Of a stretch of DNA of 44,932 nt, positions 35,081-43,050 are shown one piece after another. Each line of letters opens with the position of its first letter. Within the stretch, counting starts at the first letter, position 1. Location: contig USSF01000010.1 of assembly GCA_900557405.1 (NCBI GenBank), positions 1 to 44,932 of the forward strand, in the 5' to 3' direction. Under the pieces are notes generated by a model. It did no database searches. It was not told the origin of the DNA and saw only the letters and a list, made by a program, of their open reading frames with translations. This stretch comes from an uncultured Prevotella sp. Its GTDB lineage: Bacteria; Bacteroidota; Bacteroidia; Bacteroidales; Bacteroidaceae. The position numbers were made by a program, and so were the translations under genes.

Positions 35081-35812
35081 ATGCTTCAAACGGTAAACGT
35101 CATAGTAATCCGCGCCTTCATGTTCAGCGACACGAAGATGATGATTGACGCCCTCTCGCGCGAAGAGGGCCGGCTCTCGTGCGTCTGCACGGTAGGAAAA
35201 TCGGCAAGGGGCAGAAGCCGCCGCCAGATTTTCCGTCCGCTGTCCATGCTCGAACTTACGCTGGAGAGGAAGGCTGTGGGGCGCCTCGCCACGGTGAAGG
35301 ACGCCCACATCGCCACACCGTTCACCTCTATCCCCTTTGACCCCTACAAACTGACGATTTCGATGTTTCTCGCCGAATTTCTGGGAAACGCCACGAAATC
35401 GGAGCAGAGTTCACCTTATTTATATGATTATATACGCGACAGCATCCTCTGGCTTGACGGTACGGGGACGGGATTTTCCAATTTCCACCTTGTCTTCATG
35501 ATGCGTCTGTCCAAGTTCATCGGCTTCTTCCCCAACGTGGAGAGCTTCTCCGAGGGCTGTCTGTTTGATATGCACGGCGGCTGTTTCGTGAGCCATGCGC
35601 CGCAGCAGCCCGGCTATCTCGATGCAGCGGAAACAGCGAAGATGCACCTGCTCATGCGCATGAACTACAGTACGATGCACCTCTTCCGCATGTCGCACAC
35701 CGAGCGCAACCGCTGTCTCGACGTCATTCTGGAATACTACTCCCTGCACGTGCCGGACTTCAAGGAAATGAAATCACTCGCCGTGCTCCGCGAACTTTTC
35801 TCCCCGACATAA
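35081..35812 (+). CDS. recO: DNA repair protein RecO
   Basis: A 243-residue RecO: N-terminal OB fold (V-N-V-I-V-I-R-A-F-M-F-S-D-T-K-M-M) followed by a helical C-terminal domain (L-V-F-M-M-R-L-S-K-F-I-G-F-F-P-N). It helps RecA displace SSB in the RecFOR pathway of gap repair. Only two cysteines remain in the region where some RecO proteins have a four-cysteine zinc site (E-G-C-L-F-D-M-H-G-G-C-F). The start fits the family N-terminus. It is divergent from the tRNA-Glu/rpsT unit, and recO, rpsT and gyrB are often neighbours in Bacteroidetes. Confidence 0.93.
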   Translation: MLQTVNVIVIRAFMFSDTKMMIDALSREEGRLSCVCTVGKSARGRSRRQIFRPLSMLELTLERKAVGRLATVKDAHIATPFTSIPFDPYKLTISMFLAEFLGNATKSEQSSPYLYDYIRDSILWLDGTGTGFSNFHLVFMMRLSKFIGFFPNVESFSEGCLFDMHGGCFVSHAPQQPGYLDAAETAKMHLLMRMNYSTMHLFRMSHTERNRCLDVILEYYSLHVPDFKEMKSLAVLRELFSPT

Positions 35813-35829
35813 AAGGAAATCCATGCAAG

Positions 35830-35848
35830 CCCCAATGACCGATTGGGG
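35830..35848. repeat. Small hairpin with GACCG loop, copy 1
   Basis: CCCCAAT-GACCG-ATTGGGG, 18 bases after the recO stop. A related hairpin with the same CCAATGACCGATT core occurs at 44742-44759. Confidence 0.65.
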
Positions 35849-35850
35849 AT

Positions 35851-35888
35851 TAAAAAAACTCCCGCAGCTGCATGTGCGCTGCGGGAGT
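35851..35888 (-). terminator. Terminator of the leucine-rich repeat gene
   Basis: Perfect 11-bp stem ACTCCCGCAGC (35858-35868) with GCTGCGGGAGT (35878-35888), followed on the minus strand by TTTTTTTAATC. Confidence 0.82.
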
Positions 35889-35932
35889 CCTTCGTTATGT
35901 CTATGTCTTTACTTGTTACATCTTGTCAGTCT

Positions 35933-37615
35933 TTACTTCACGTTCACCTTCATTGTCCTTGCGGATGCCGTACCGTCTTTCACGCGGAGGATGTATGTGC
36001 CGCTTGCAACAGGGATGAGGGATGTGCCAGCACTTACGCTGCATATCTTCTCACCGGATGCGGTGTATACATCAGCTGCAGTGCCTTCCGGCAGAGTGGC
36101 GATGATGGTGCCGTTGCTTACAGATACGCTGGCGCCGGTCTCGCTGACTGCATCGATGCCTGTGGCGAGCTTGAAGGTAGCCTCAACGGTGGAGATGCGT
36201 GAAATCTTGAACTCTGTGCCTTCGATGGCATTGCCGTTCACGAGCACCTTGTCGAGCATGTAGCCGTCTGCCGGAGTTGCGATGAGGGTAATCGGCGAGT
36301 TGCGCTTAACCTTGTCGCCCGACTTGATTTCGTTGCCCTCTGCATCCTTCAGAGCTACTGTTCCGTTCACCGGCTTGCTGATGTAAATCCATGTCACGTC
36401 GCAGCCGGAGCCGTTTCCTGCCATACTTGTCGTCCAGCCCTTTGCCGTGGCGATAGAGGTGTCTGATCCGGCAGCGTCGTTTGGAGTCACCTCCTTGCCG
36501 GTGAGGATTGTCAGGGAAGCACCCTTCATTGCCTCCTGCTCTTCCTTTGTGAGTTCAGGATACTGCGGCAGGTCTTTGTAGAACTGGTTGAGGTCGCATG
36601 CCGTCATGTTGTTTCCGCCGCAGTTGATCTGGCGCAGGTCGGTCTGCTTGCTCAGGTCGAGAATCTGGATGGAGTTATCGTTGAACGAGAGCGAGCGCAA
36701 TGCCGTATTGTTGTCGAGGTTCAGCTCGGTGAGCTTGTTATTGCCAACATTGAGCACCTGCAGCAGCGGGTTCTTTGAAACATCGAGCGTGGTGAACTTG
36801 TTTCCGGCAGCGTCAAGGCTTACGAGGTCGGCGAGGTGTGCCACGTCGAGGGTGGTCAGCTCGTTGTTCGTCACGTTCACAAGCTGCAGCTTAGGATTGT
36901 TCGTGAAGTCGATGCTTGTCAGCTTATTCACGCGGGCGTTCATCTCGAGCAATTCAGGAGCCTTGGAGAGGTCGAGCGTGGTGAGTTCGTTGCCGTAGCA
37001 CAGGAGCGAAAGAAGTTCCGTATTCTTGGTCACGTCGAGTTCTGTCAGTTCGCAGTATGAACAGTCAAGCTCCTGGAGGTTGGTCTGGTTGGTCACGTCG
37101 AGGGTCTTGATCGGGTTCATGTAGAGGTTCAACGCTATAAGCAGGTCGTTGTTCGTCAGGTCGATGCTTGACACCTGGTTGTCCCATGCACCGACAAGCT
37201 GTCCGTATTCACCGAAGCTCTCAAGGTTGAGGGCATCAACATCACCGTAGATGGTCACTGTAGACTCGGTTGCTCCGCTTTCGGCTGCCGTTTCGGCTGT
37301 TCCGTCCAGACGGGTGTACTTGGTGTCGGATACGTCGTATTCCATCTTCGCACCGCTACCCCAGTCTACCTGTACCTTCTTCTCTGAACCCTTCTGCACA
37401 GCCACAGCGAACGACAGTGCATGTCCGGCAGGAGCCGTGAAGGAAATCTTGCGGTCTGCTCCGCGGAACACCGGCTTGATGGTTGCCTCGCCGTTGACCA
37501 CGAACCATTCTTCCTTTATCTTCTCGCCGTTCACGATCACACCGTCGTATACGTAGCCCTCGGCCGGAGTCGGGGTGATATGGATTGCCACACCAGCCTT
37601 GGCGCTTGTTGTCAC
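35933..37615 (-). CDS. Leucine-rich repeat protein, C-terminal part with type IX-like sorting domain (downstream of a frameshift)
   Basis: Up to 560 residues from a GTG at 37615; there is no signal peptide and the start is in mid-domain. It contains a beta repeat (P-A-E-G-Y-V-Y-D-G-V-I-V-N-G-E), a V-D-W-G-S-G segment, a run of short leucine-rich repeats of about 21 residues (e.g. L-T-E-L-D-V-T-K-N-T-E-L), a second beta repeat (P-A-D-G-Y-M-L-D-K-V-L-V-N-G) and a C-terminus (A-D-V-Y-T-A-S-G-E-K-I-C-S to A-R-T-M-K-V-N-V-K) like the type A sorting domain of type IX secretion. It looks like the second half of the gene that begins at 39189. As it stands it would not be exported. Confidence 0.8.
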   Translation of the reverse strand: MTTSAKAGVAIHITPTPAEGYVYDGVIVNGEKIKEEWFVVNGEATIKPVFRGADRKISFTAPAGHALSFAVAVQKGSEKKVQVDWGSGAKMEYDVSDTKYTRLDGTAETAAESGATESTVTIYGDVDALNLESFGEYGQLVGAWDNQVSSIDLTNNDLLIALNLYMNPIKTLDVTNQTNLQELDCSYCELTELDVTKNTELLSLLCYGNELTTLDLSKAPELLEMNARVNKLTSIDFTNNPKLQLVNVTNNELTTLDVAHLADLVSLDAAGNKFTTLDVSKNPLLQVLNVGNNKLTELNLDNNTALRSLSFNDNSIQILDLSKQTDLRQINCGGNNMTACDLNQFYKDLPQYPELTKEEQEAMKGASLTILTGKEVTPNDAAGSDTSIATAKGWTTSMAGNGSGCDVTWIYISKPVNGTVALKDAEGNEIKSGDKVKRNSPITLIATPADGYMLDKVLVNGNAIEGTEFKISRISTVEATFKLATGIDAVSETGASVSVSNGTIIATLPEGTAADVYTASGEKICSVSAGTSLIPVASGTYILRVKDGTASARTMKVNVK

Positions 37616-39189
37616 GTCGGCAAGCTGCTGGAAATATGCTCCTGTCCACTGTGATACGGTGAACGTACACCTGTGGTTGAATATTTCGTGAAGTCGTATT
37701 CCTGCTCAAATGTAATTCCTCCGAACTCACCCTTGCCGGCAACTCTCTCGCCGGTATCGGTGCCGACTACGGTCACATTCACGGCTTCGTTCTTTGCCGT
37801 ACCGTTACCCTTCACGTCGCATTTCCACTTCATGTCCTGTGATGTGGCGTATTCCGTATCTGCCGTCTCGCCGTTTGATCCGGCGATAAGCAGGGCATTG
37901 CTGTATTCCGAAGATGCCTGCGGCATGGTGTGGAGCGTAAAGTTCATGGAGTTTCCGGTCATCCTCTTGTTGTCGCGGATATCCACATAGTTGAAACGGC
38001 CCCTTGAAGCGACGTAGTTGAAATAGAAGAACTCACACTGCGTGTTGCGTGCGCGGAAGTCGCGCAGATAGTAAAGGTCTTCCAGATCGATGTATCTTAT
38101 CGCCGTGTTGCTGATGTTGAGTGTGGTGATAGTCCTGATACCCTTTATGTCGAGTTTTGTCAGCTTGGTACCGTTCACGGAAAGGTATGCGAGATTTTTG
38201 TTGTTCGAGAGGTCGAGCTTTGTGATGTCGAGGCTGTCGCAGTTGAGCGACAGAAGTTCGGGGTTGCTGCCCACGTTGAGCAGCGTGATGTTGTTGTTGC
38301 CGCAATAGAGGTTTTCGAGCTTCGGGAACTTGGTCACGTTGAGCTCCGTAAGGTAGTTGTGGTTGATGGAGAGAGAACTGAGCTTAGGATAGTTGCCCTC
38401 TTCCAGTTCGAGCAGAGCATTGTGAGAGAGATTCAGCGAAGTGAGGTTAGGGTACGAGCGCGAATAGAAGTGCATCACGTGGCAGTTGTTCATGCTGATC
38501 TTCTTTATGTTCTCGCTGTTGTCGGCGAATACGGCCGTGGTGAATTCCGGGTTGTCATCGCAATAGAAATACTCCAGTGCCGTGAACGGCATGAGGTTCA
38601 GGTTGATGAACTTGTCTCCGTTGTCGCTCACATTTAGTTCGGTGAGCGTTGCCGAAGCGTCGGTGATGTCAAACTCATGGCTGTCGAGCTGGTTGCCCTG
38701 CAGGTTGAGCTCCGTCAGTGACGTCATGCCCGTACCCATGAATTTCGTCAGCTTGTTGTCCCTGAGGTTGAGTTCCGTCAGCGCCGGCATTCCGTCTTGT
38801 GCGAATGTGGCGATTTCGTTCTCCTTCAGGTTGATTACCTTCATGGCTGTCTGTCCGTGAAGTTCGATGGAGGTGATTCCCGCCTTGGTAAAGTCAAAAT
38901 TCACCAGTTTTCCCTTGATGGTGATGGTGCCGCCCTTGATTTCGGTGTTGATACGGCGGGAATAGCCATAGCCATTAGGGTCGATGTTGTAGATTTTCTC
39001 TTCGCCGTCACCCCAGTCCACGGTGAATGCCTCGTCTTTAGAGGAGGTGTAGGCATCGAGGGATACGCTCGTTCCTACAGGTTTCGACGTCTTGATTGTG
39101 ATTGTGCTCTCGTCGGCGGCAAATGTCGCGGCGAATGAGAGCGTCAATACGAGCAAAAGTAATAAATACCTTTTCATAATGTAACGCAT
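37612..39189 (-). CDS. Leucine-rich repeat protein, N-terminal part with signal peptide (upstream of a frameshift)
   Basis: 525 residues beginning with a signal peptide (a start at the second ATG, M-K-R-Y-L-L-L-L-L-V-L, is equally likely; cleavage near A-T-F-A-A-D). A V-D-W-G-D-G segment, then about 15 leucine-rich repeats (L-T-E-L-N-L-R-D-N-K-L-T-K-F type) and a beta domain follow. The last 20 or so residues (from about T-T-G-V-R-S-P-Y) are out of frame with the natural continuation, and the frame stops at 37612. Surface LRR proteins of Bacteroidetes mediate adhesion; partner unknown. Promoter at 39333-39362. Confidence 0.8.
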   Translation of the reverse strand: MRYIMKRYLLLLLVLTLSFAATFAADESTITIKTSKPVGTSVSLDAYTSSKDEAFTVDWGDGEEKIYNIDPNGYGYSRRINTEIKGGTITIKGKLVNFDFTKAGITSIELHGQTAMKVINLKENEIATFAQDGMPALTELNLRDNKLTKFMGTGMTSLTELNLQGNQLDSHEFDITDASATLTELNVSDNGDKFINLNLMPFTALEYFYCDDNPEFTTAVFADNSENIKKISMNNCHVMHFYSRSYPNLTSLNLSHNALLELEEGNYPKLSSLSINHNYLTELNVTKFPKLENLYCGNNNITLLNVGSNPELLSLNCDSLDITKLDLSNNKNLAYLSVNGTKLTKLDIKGIRTITTLNISNTAIRYIDLEDLYYLRDFRARNTQCEFFYFNYVASRGRFNYVDIRDNKRMTGNSMNFTLHTMPQASSEYSNALLIAGSNGETADTEYATSQDMKWKCDVKGNGTAKNEAVNVTVVGTDTGERVAGKGEFGGITFEQEYDFTKYSTTGVRSPYHSGQEHISSSLPT

Positions 39190-39332
39190 GTTATTAATTG
39201 TTGCGGCACCAGTTTCTGTCTATCTCTTGTTTTTCATATTATATAAGCATGCTGCCTTCACAGACCATGGCAAAGTGGGACTCTCCCTGACCTGGCACCA
39301 CATATAGTCATCAGAATCCCTTGTTTGCGTGA

Positions 39333-39362
39333 CAAAGTTATGAAATAATCGTCACAGCACAA
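39333..39362 (-). promoter_or_regulatory. Promoter of the leucine-rich repeat gene
   Basis: Minus-strand TTG (39362-39360), 19 bp, TAACTTTG (39340-39333). It implies a leader of about 140 nt (39190-39326) in which I saw no clear structure. Confidence 0.6.
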
Positions 39363-39436
39363 TGACTTCTGCCGAATAAATTGCGGTTTTTCTTTCGATT
39401 TATACCAAACAACGGATATTTGCTGCATATATATGA

Positions 39437-39480
39437 CAAAAAAGGCTTCCTGCCGGATTGTTTTCTCCGCAGGAAGCCTT
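39437..39480 (-). terminator. Terminator of the suf operon
   Basis: AAGGCTTCCTGC (39442-39453) pairs perfectly with GCAGGAAGCCTT (39469-39480); TTTTTTGTC follows on the minus strand. A smaller hairpin CCGGCT/AGCCGG (39498-39514) lies between it and the sufS stop. Confidence 0.82.
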
Positions 39481-39555
39481 GTTATGGTTTGCCGCCGCCG
39501 GCTACGGGAGCCGGATGGCATGATAATGGTCTGAAATGGTTTGCCGGTTTGGTTG

Positions 39556-40770
39556 TCAGAACATGGTGCTCACGCGCTTGATGCCCTCTACGAGGGTGTC
39601 TATCTCCTCAGTGGTGTTGTAGAGGGCGAAGGATGCGCGCACAGTACCTTGTATGCCGAGGCGTATCATCAGCGGCTGGGCGCAATGGTGACCGGTGCGC
39701 ACGGCGATGCCGAGACGGTCGAGCAGTGTTCCCATGTCGAGATGGTGGATATTGCCCACAAGGAACGAGACCACTGCGTCTTTCTCCTCTGCCTCGCCGA
39801 AGAAGCGCATGCCCTCAATCTCGCCCATCCGCTTCATGGCGTATTCGGTGAGCATACGCTCATGGGCGCGGATATTGTCCATGCCGAGCTGCTGCATATA
39901 GTTTATCGCCGTGGCGAGTCCGTGGGTTGCCACGTAGTCGGGCGTACCTGCCTCGAACTTGAACGGCAGCTCATTGAAGGTGGTCTTCTCGAAGCTCACG
40001 CTGTCTATCATCTCGCCTCCGCCCTGGTAAGGCGGCAACCGGTCGAGCCAGTCTTCCTTGCCGTAGAGCACTCCCACGCCCGTGGGCCCGTACATCTTGT
40101 GTCCGCTGAAAGCCATGAAGTCGCAGTCGAGCTCCTGCACGTCCACCTTGAAGTGGGGTGCGCTCTGTGCGCCGTCGAGCATGAACGGCACTCCGTGTCC
40201 GTGGGCGATGCGTATCATCTCCTTCACGGGGTTTATGGTGCCGAGCACATTGCTCACGTGTGCCACGCTGACAATCTTCGTCCTGTCGGTGAAGAGTTTC
40301 TCGTATTCGTCCATGAGAATCTCGCCCCTGTCGTTAATCGGAATCACGCGCAGGCGGATGCCTTTCCTGGCGGCCTGCAGCTGCCAGGGCACGATGTTGG
40401 AGTGGTGTTCCATGGTGGAGACGATCACTTCGTCGCCCTCCTTCATGAACTCGTCCGAGAACGACGACACCACAAGGTTGAGGGCTTCTGTGGTGCCACG
40501 GGTGAAGATTACCTCATTGGTGGACTTTGCATTGATGAACTGGCGCACTGTTTCGCGCGCCGCCTCATGAAGGTCGGTTGCCTTCTGCGATAGGTAGTGT
40601 ACTCCGCGGTGCACGTTGGCATTCACATTGAGGTATTCCTCGCGCATGGCGTCGAGCACGCAGAGTGGTTTCTGCGTGGTGGCGGCGTTGTCGAGGTAGA
40701 CAAGCGGTTTGCCGTATATCTCGCGGCTGAGTATAGGGAAGTCCTGACGGACTTTTTCAATGTCGTACAT
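39556..40770 (-). CDS. sufS: Cysteine desulfurase SufS
   Basis: A 404-residue PLP enzyme that takes sulfur from cysteine for Fe-S cluster assembly. The PLP lysine lies in F-S-G-H-K-M-Y-G-P-T-G and the persulfide cysteine is C363 in V-R-T-G-H-H-C-A-Q-P. Length and the R-T-G-H-H-C motif mark the SufS (group II) type. Last gene of sufB-C-D-S; no sufE/sufU is in the window, so its sulfur-acceptor partner must lie elsewhere. Its ATG is only one base from a 9-bp tandem array and has no Shine-Dalgarno site. Confidence 0.96.
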   Translation of the reverse strand: MYDIEKVRQDFPILSREIYGKPLVYLDNAATTQKPLCVLDAMREEYLNVNANVHRGVHYLSQKATDLHEAARETVRQFINAKSTNEVIFTRGTTEALNLVVSSFSDEFMKEGDEVIVSTMEHHSNIVPWQLQAARKGIRLRVIPINDRGEILMDEYEKLFTDRTKIVSVAHVSNVLGTINPVKEMIRIAHGHGVPFMLDGAQSAPHFKVDVQELDCDFMAFSGHKMYGPTGVGVLYGKEDWLDRLPPYQGGGEMIDSVSFEKTTFNELPFKFEAGTPDYVATHGLATAINYMQQLGMDNIRAHERMLTEYAMKRMGEIEGMRFFGEAEEKDAVVSFLVGNIHHLDMGTLLDRLGIAVRTGHHCAQPLMIRLGIQGTVRASFALYNTTEEIDTLVEGIKRVSTMF

Positions 40771-40771
40771 A

Positions 40772-40834
40772 TTATTATAAGACTAATAAGACTAATAAGA
40801 CTAATAGGACCAATAGAACCACAAGAACCCAGAC
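40772..40834. repeat. 9-bp tandem array D (GACTAATAA) directly before sufS
   Basis: Seven units in exact phase: TTATTATAA, GACTAATAA, GACTAATAA, GACTAATAG, GACCAATAG, AACCACAAG, AACCCAGAC. The array occupies the place where the sufS ribosome-binding site would be. Confidence 0.88.
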
Positions 40835-40844
40835 TAACCTCATT

Positions 40845-40900
40845 CCCTCCCTTTGGGAGGGCCAGGGTGGGTATTAGGCTGGTTCTCAGGGTGGGTATTA
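40845..40900. repeat. CCCTCCC/GGGAGGG hairpin and 14-bp direct repeat at the sufD end
   Basis: CCCTCCC-TTT-GGGAGGG (40845-40861) is followed by CAGGGTGGGTATTA at 40863-40876 and again at 40887-40900. The second copy contains the sufD stop codon. Confidence 0.75.
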
Positions 40901-42241
40901 CTTACACAACTTGCAGCCCTCACACTTGTTGAGTTCTCCGCGGAAGCGCTTCTCCACGAGATAGTGCAGGCGGTCGCGCAGAGGCTCGAGCTGCATCTTG
41001 TCTATCACCTCGTTGATGAAGGCGAACTGTAGCAGGAGCTTTGCCTCCTTGCGGCTGATGCCGCGCTGCTGCATGTAGAAGAGTGCGGCATCGTTGAGCT
41101 GGCCCACCGTACTGCCGTGGGCGCACTTCACGTCGTCGGCGTATATCTCGAGCATCGGCTGGGTGAACATGCGTGCCGTCTTGGTGGCACAGAGGTTCTG
41201 GTTCGTCTCCTGCGAAGTGGTCTTCTGGGCGCCGTGGCGCACGAGCACCTTTCCGGCGAAGGCTCCCACAGCCTCCTCGTCGAGTACATACTTGTACAGC
41301 TCGTTGCTCTGGCAGCGGCCCACCTTATGGTCGATGAGCGTGTTGTTGTCCACGTGCTGCTTCTTGTCGGCGATGACGCATCCCGAGAGGTTACACTCCG
41401 AACCTTCGCCCTCAAAGACGAGGTCGGTGCGGTTGCGGGTCACTCCGTTGTGGAGCGTTATCACGTTGTGGTTCACACGACTATTGGCCTGCTGCGAGAT
41501 GAACACGTTGCTCACCCGCACATTCTTGGCGTGGGTCTCCTCCAGGCAGTAGAGGTCGAGCCTGGCGTCGTCTGCCACGTATGCCTCGATTACCTGGGTG
41601 GTGAGGAAGCGCTTGTCGTCGGCTGCATGGTCGCAGAACAGCAGCTTTATCTCGGCGCGCGGCTCCACGATGATGAGCACGCGGCGGTTTACCATCAGGT
41701 CCACGTCGGAGCGCAGGATATTGATTACCTGCACAGCCTTGTCCACCACCGCTCCCTTTGGCACGTAGACCACGAGGCCGTCTTGTGCGAGCATAGTGTT
41801 GAGTGCCGTGATTCCGTCTTCGGAGCTTTTTGCCAGCCTGCCGTAGTACTGCGCCACGAGCTCGGGGCGCTCCTCGGCAAACTTCTTCAGCGAGCCCACG
41901 ATGACGCCCTCGGGCAGTTCCTTCTTGGGCATTGCCTTGGTGTAGAAGCTGTCGTTCACCACGAAATAGAGCGATGTGCTCAGGTTGGGCACGTCGCAGC
42001 GGAATGCCTCATACGGGTCAACAGGAATCTCGAGGCGGTTGAGGTTCAGTCCGTAGTCGGGCCCGAAGAGCGCCGGCACGTCGGTATATTTGTATCTCTC
42101 CACCTTCTTCGTGGGGAATCCGAGTCGTTTGAAGTCCTCGAAGGCAGCGTCTCTCAGGTCGTTCATCACGCGCGGGGCGTGCTGCACTATCATCTGGCGG
42201 CACTGCTCATAGAGTTCTATGTATTGTTTTTCGCTTTGCAT
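40898..42241 (-). CDS. sufD: Fe-S cluster assembly protein SufD
   Basis: A 447-residue SufD, the beta-helical partner of SufB in the SufBC2D scaffold. The C-terminal half shows the family run C-A-H-G-S-T-V-G-Q-L-N-D-A-A-L-F-Y-M-Q-Q-R-G-I, with the histidine in A-H-G that has been linked to cluster building. It ends in a cysteine-rich tail (C-E-G-C-K-L-C-K), an unusual C-x-x-C-x-x-C cluster that could bind metal; I do not know if it is general in the family. It lies 21 bases after sufC. Confidence 0.94.
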   Translation of the reverse strand: MQSEKQYIELYEQCRQMIVQHAPRVMNDLRDAAFEDFKRLGFPTKKVERYKYTDVPALFGPDYGLNLNRLEIPVDPYEAFRCDVPNLSTSLYFVVNDSFYTKAMPKKELPEGVIVGSLKKFAEERPELVAQYYGRLAKSSEDGITALNTMLAQDGLVVYVPKGAVVDKAVQVINILRSDVDLMVNRRVLIIVEPRAEIKLLFCDHAADDKRFLTTQVIEAYVADDARLDLYCLEETHAKNVRVSNVFISQQANSRVNHNVITLHNGVTRNRTDLVFEGEGSECNLSGCVIADKKQHVDNNTLIDHKVGRCQSNELYKYVLDEEAVGAFAGKVLVRHGAQKTTSQETNQNLCATKTARMFTQPMLEIYADDVKCAHGSTVGQLNDAALFYMQQRGISRKEAKLLLQFAFINEVIDKMQLEPLRDRLHYLVEKRFRGELNKCEGCKLCK

Positions 42242-42262
42242 CTTTCTGGGTGATTAATGAAA

Positions 42263-43015
42263 CTACTCGTCCACTTCGGCCTTGATCCAGTCGTAGCCGC
42301 GCTGCTCTATCTCCTTGGCGAGCTCCGGGCCTTCGGTCTTCACTATCCTACCCTTGTAGAGCACGTGTACCACGCTCGGCTTTATCATGTCGAGCAGTCG
42401 CTCGTAGTGGGTGATGACGATGGTTGACTTCTCCGGCGTGTGCATCTTGTTCACGCCTTCTGCCACGATGCGCATGGCGTCAACGTCGAGTCCGGAGTCG
42501 GTCTCGTCGAGGATGGAAAGCTTAGGGTCGAGCATTGCCATCTGGAATATCTCGTTGCGCTTCTTCTCGCCGCCAGAGAAACCCTCGTTGACGGAGCGGT
42601 TGGAGAGCTTGCTGTCGAGCTCCACCACCTTGCGCTTCTCGCGCATGAGTTTGAGGAAATCGCCTGCCGAGAGGGGTTCCTTGCCTTCATACTTGCGCTT
42701 CTCGTTGATGGCGGCACGCATGAAGTTGGTCATGCTGACGCCTGGTATCTCCACCGGATACTGGAACGAGAGGAAGAGTCCCTCGTGGGCACGGTCTTCG
42801 GGTGCCATCTCCAGCAGGTTCTTGCCGTTGAAGAACACTTCGCCTTCTGTCACTTCATACAATGGGTTGCCCACGAGCACTGCGCTCAGTGTGCTTTTTC
42901 CGGAACCGTTCGGTCCCATGATGGCATGTGTCTCGCCGTCTTTCACGGTGAGGTTGATGCCTTTCAGTATTTCTTTGTCGCCTATCCTGGCGTGGAGGTT
43001 TCTTATTTCTAACAT
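42263..43015 (-). CDS. sufC: Fe-S cluster assembly ATPase SufC
   Basis: A 250-residue ABC-type ATPase. Walker A is G-P-N-G-S-G-K-S-T (34-42), the signature is F-S-G-G-E-K-K-R (146-153), Walker B is L-S-I-L-D-E-T-D-S-G-L-D (167-178) and the switch histidine is in I-T-H-Y. ATP-driven dimerisation of SufC opens the SufB-SufD scaffold. The ATG at 43015 is used because the reading frame further upstream lies inside sufB. Spacing to sufB is 35 bases. Confidence 0.97.
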   Translation of the reverse strand: MLEIRNLHARIGDKEILKGINLTVKDGETHAIMGPNGSGKSTLSAVLVGNPLYEVTEGEVFFNGKNLLEMAPEDRAHEGLFLSFQYPVEIPGVSMTNFMRAAINEKRKYEGKEPLSAGDFLKLMREKRKVVELDSKLSNRSVNEGFSGGEKKRNEIFQMAMLDPKLSILDETDSGLDVDAMRIVAEGVNKMHTPEKSTIVITHYERLLDMIKPSVVHVLYKGRIVKTEGPELAKEIEQRGYDWIKAEVDE

Positions 43016-43050
43016 GATGAGATTGTTTTTTTTCTTTTTAGGACTAATTT

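Larger units (their letters stand above)
35933..39189 (-). pseudogene. Inferred single leucine-rich repeat gene, interrupted by a one-base deletion near 37666
   Basis: Joining the two frames with one extra base between 37667 and 37666 gives S-T-T-G-V-T-F-T-V-S-Q-W-T-G-A-Y-F-Q-Q-L-A-D-V, a sensible continuous beta domain leading into the second part. The complete protein would have about 1,080 residues: signal peptide, two modules each made of a V-D-W-G-x-G segment plus LRRs, beta repeats and a sorting tail. No slippery sequence was seen, so a mutation or a sequencing/assembly error is more likely than programmed frameshifting. Confidence 0.75.

Noticed and set aside
37600..37680. Programmed ribosomal frameshift joining the two leucine-rich repeat frames
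   Set aside because: No slippery heptamer or downstream stimulatory stem was found at the junction near 37666; a one-base deletion explains it more simply.
39241..39330. Riboswitch in the long leader of the leucine-rich repeat gene
   Set aside because: No recognisable aptamer core or paired structure; the leader length alone is not evidence.
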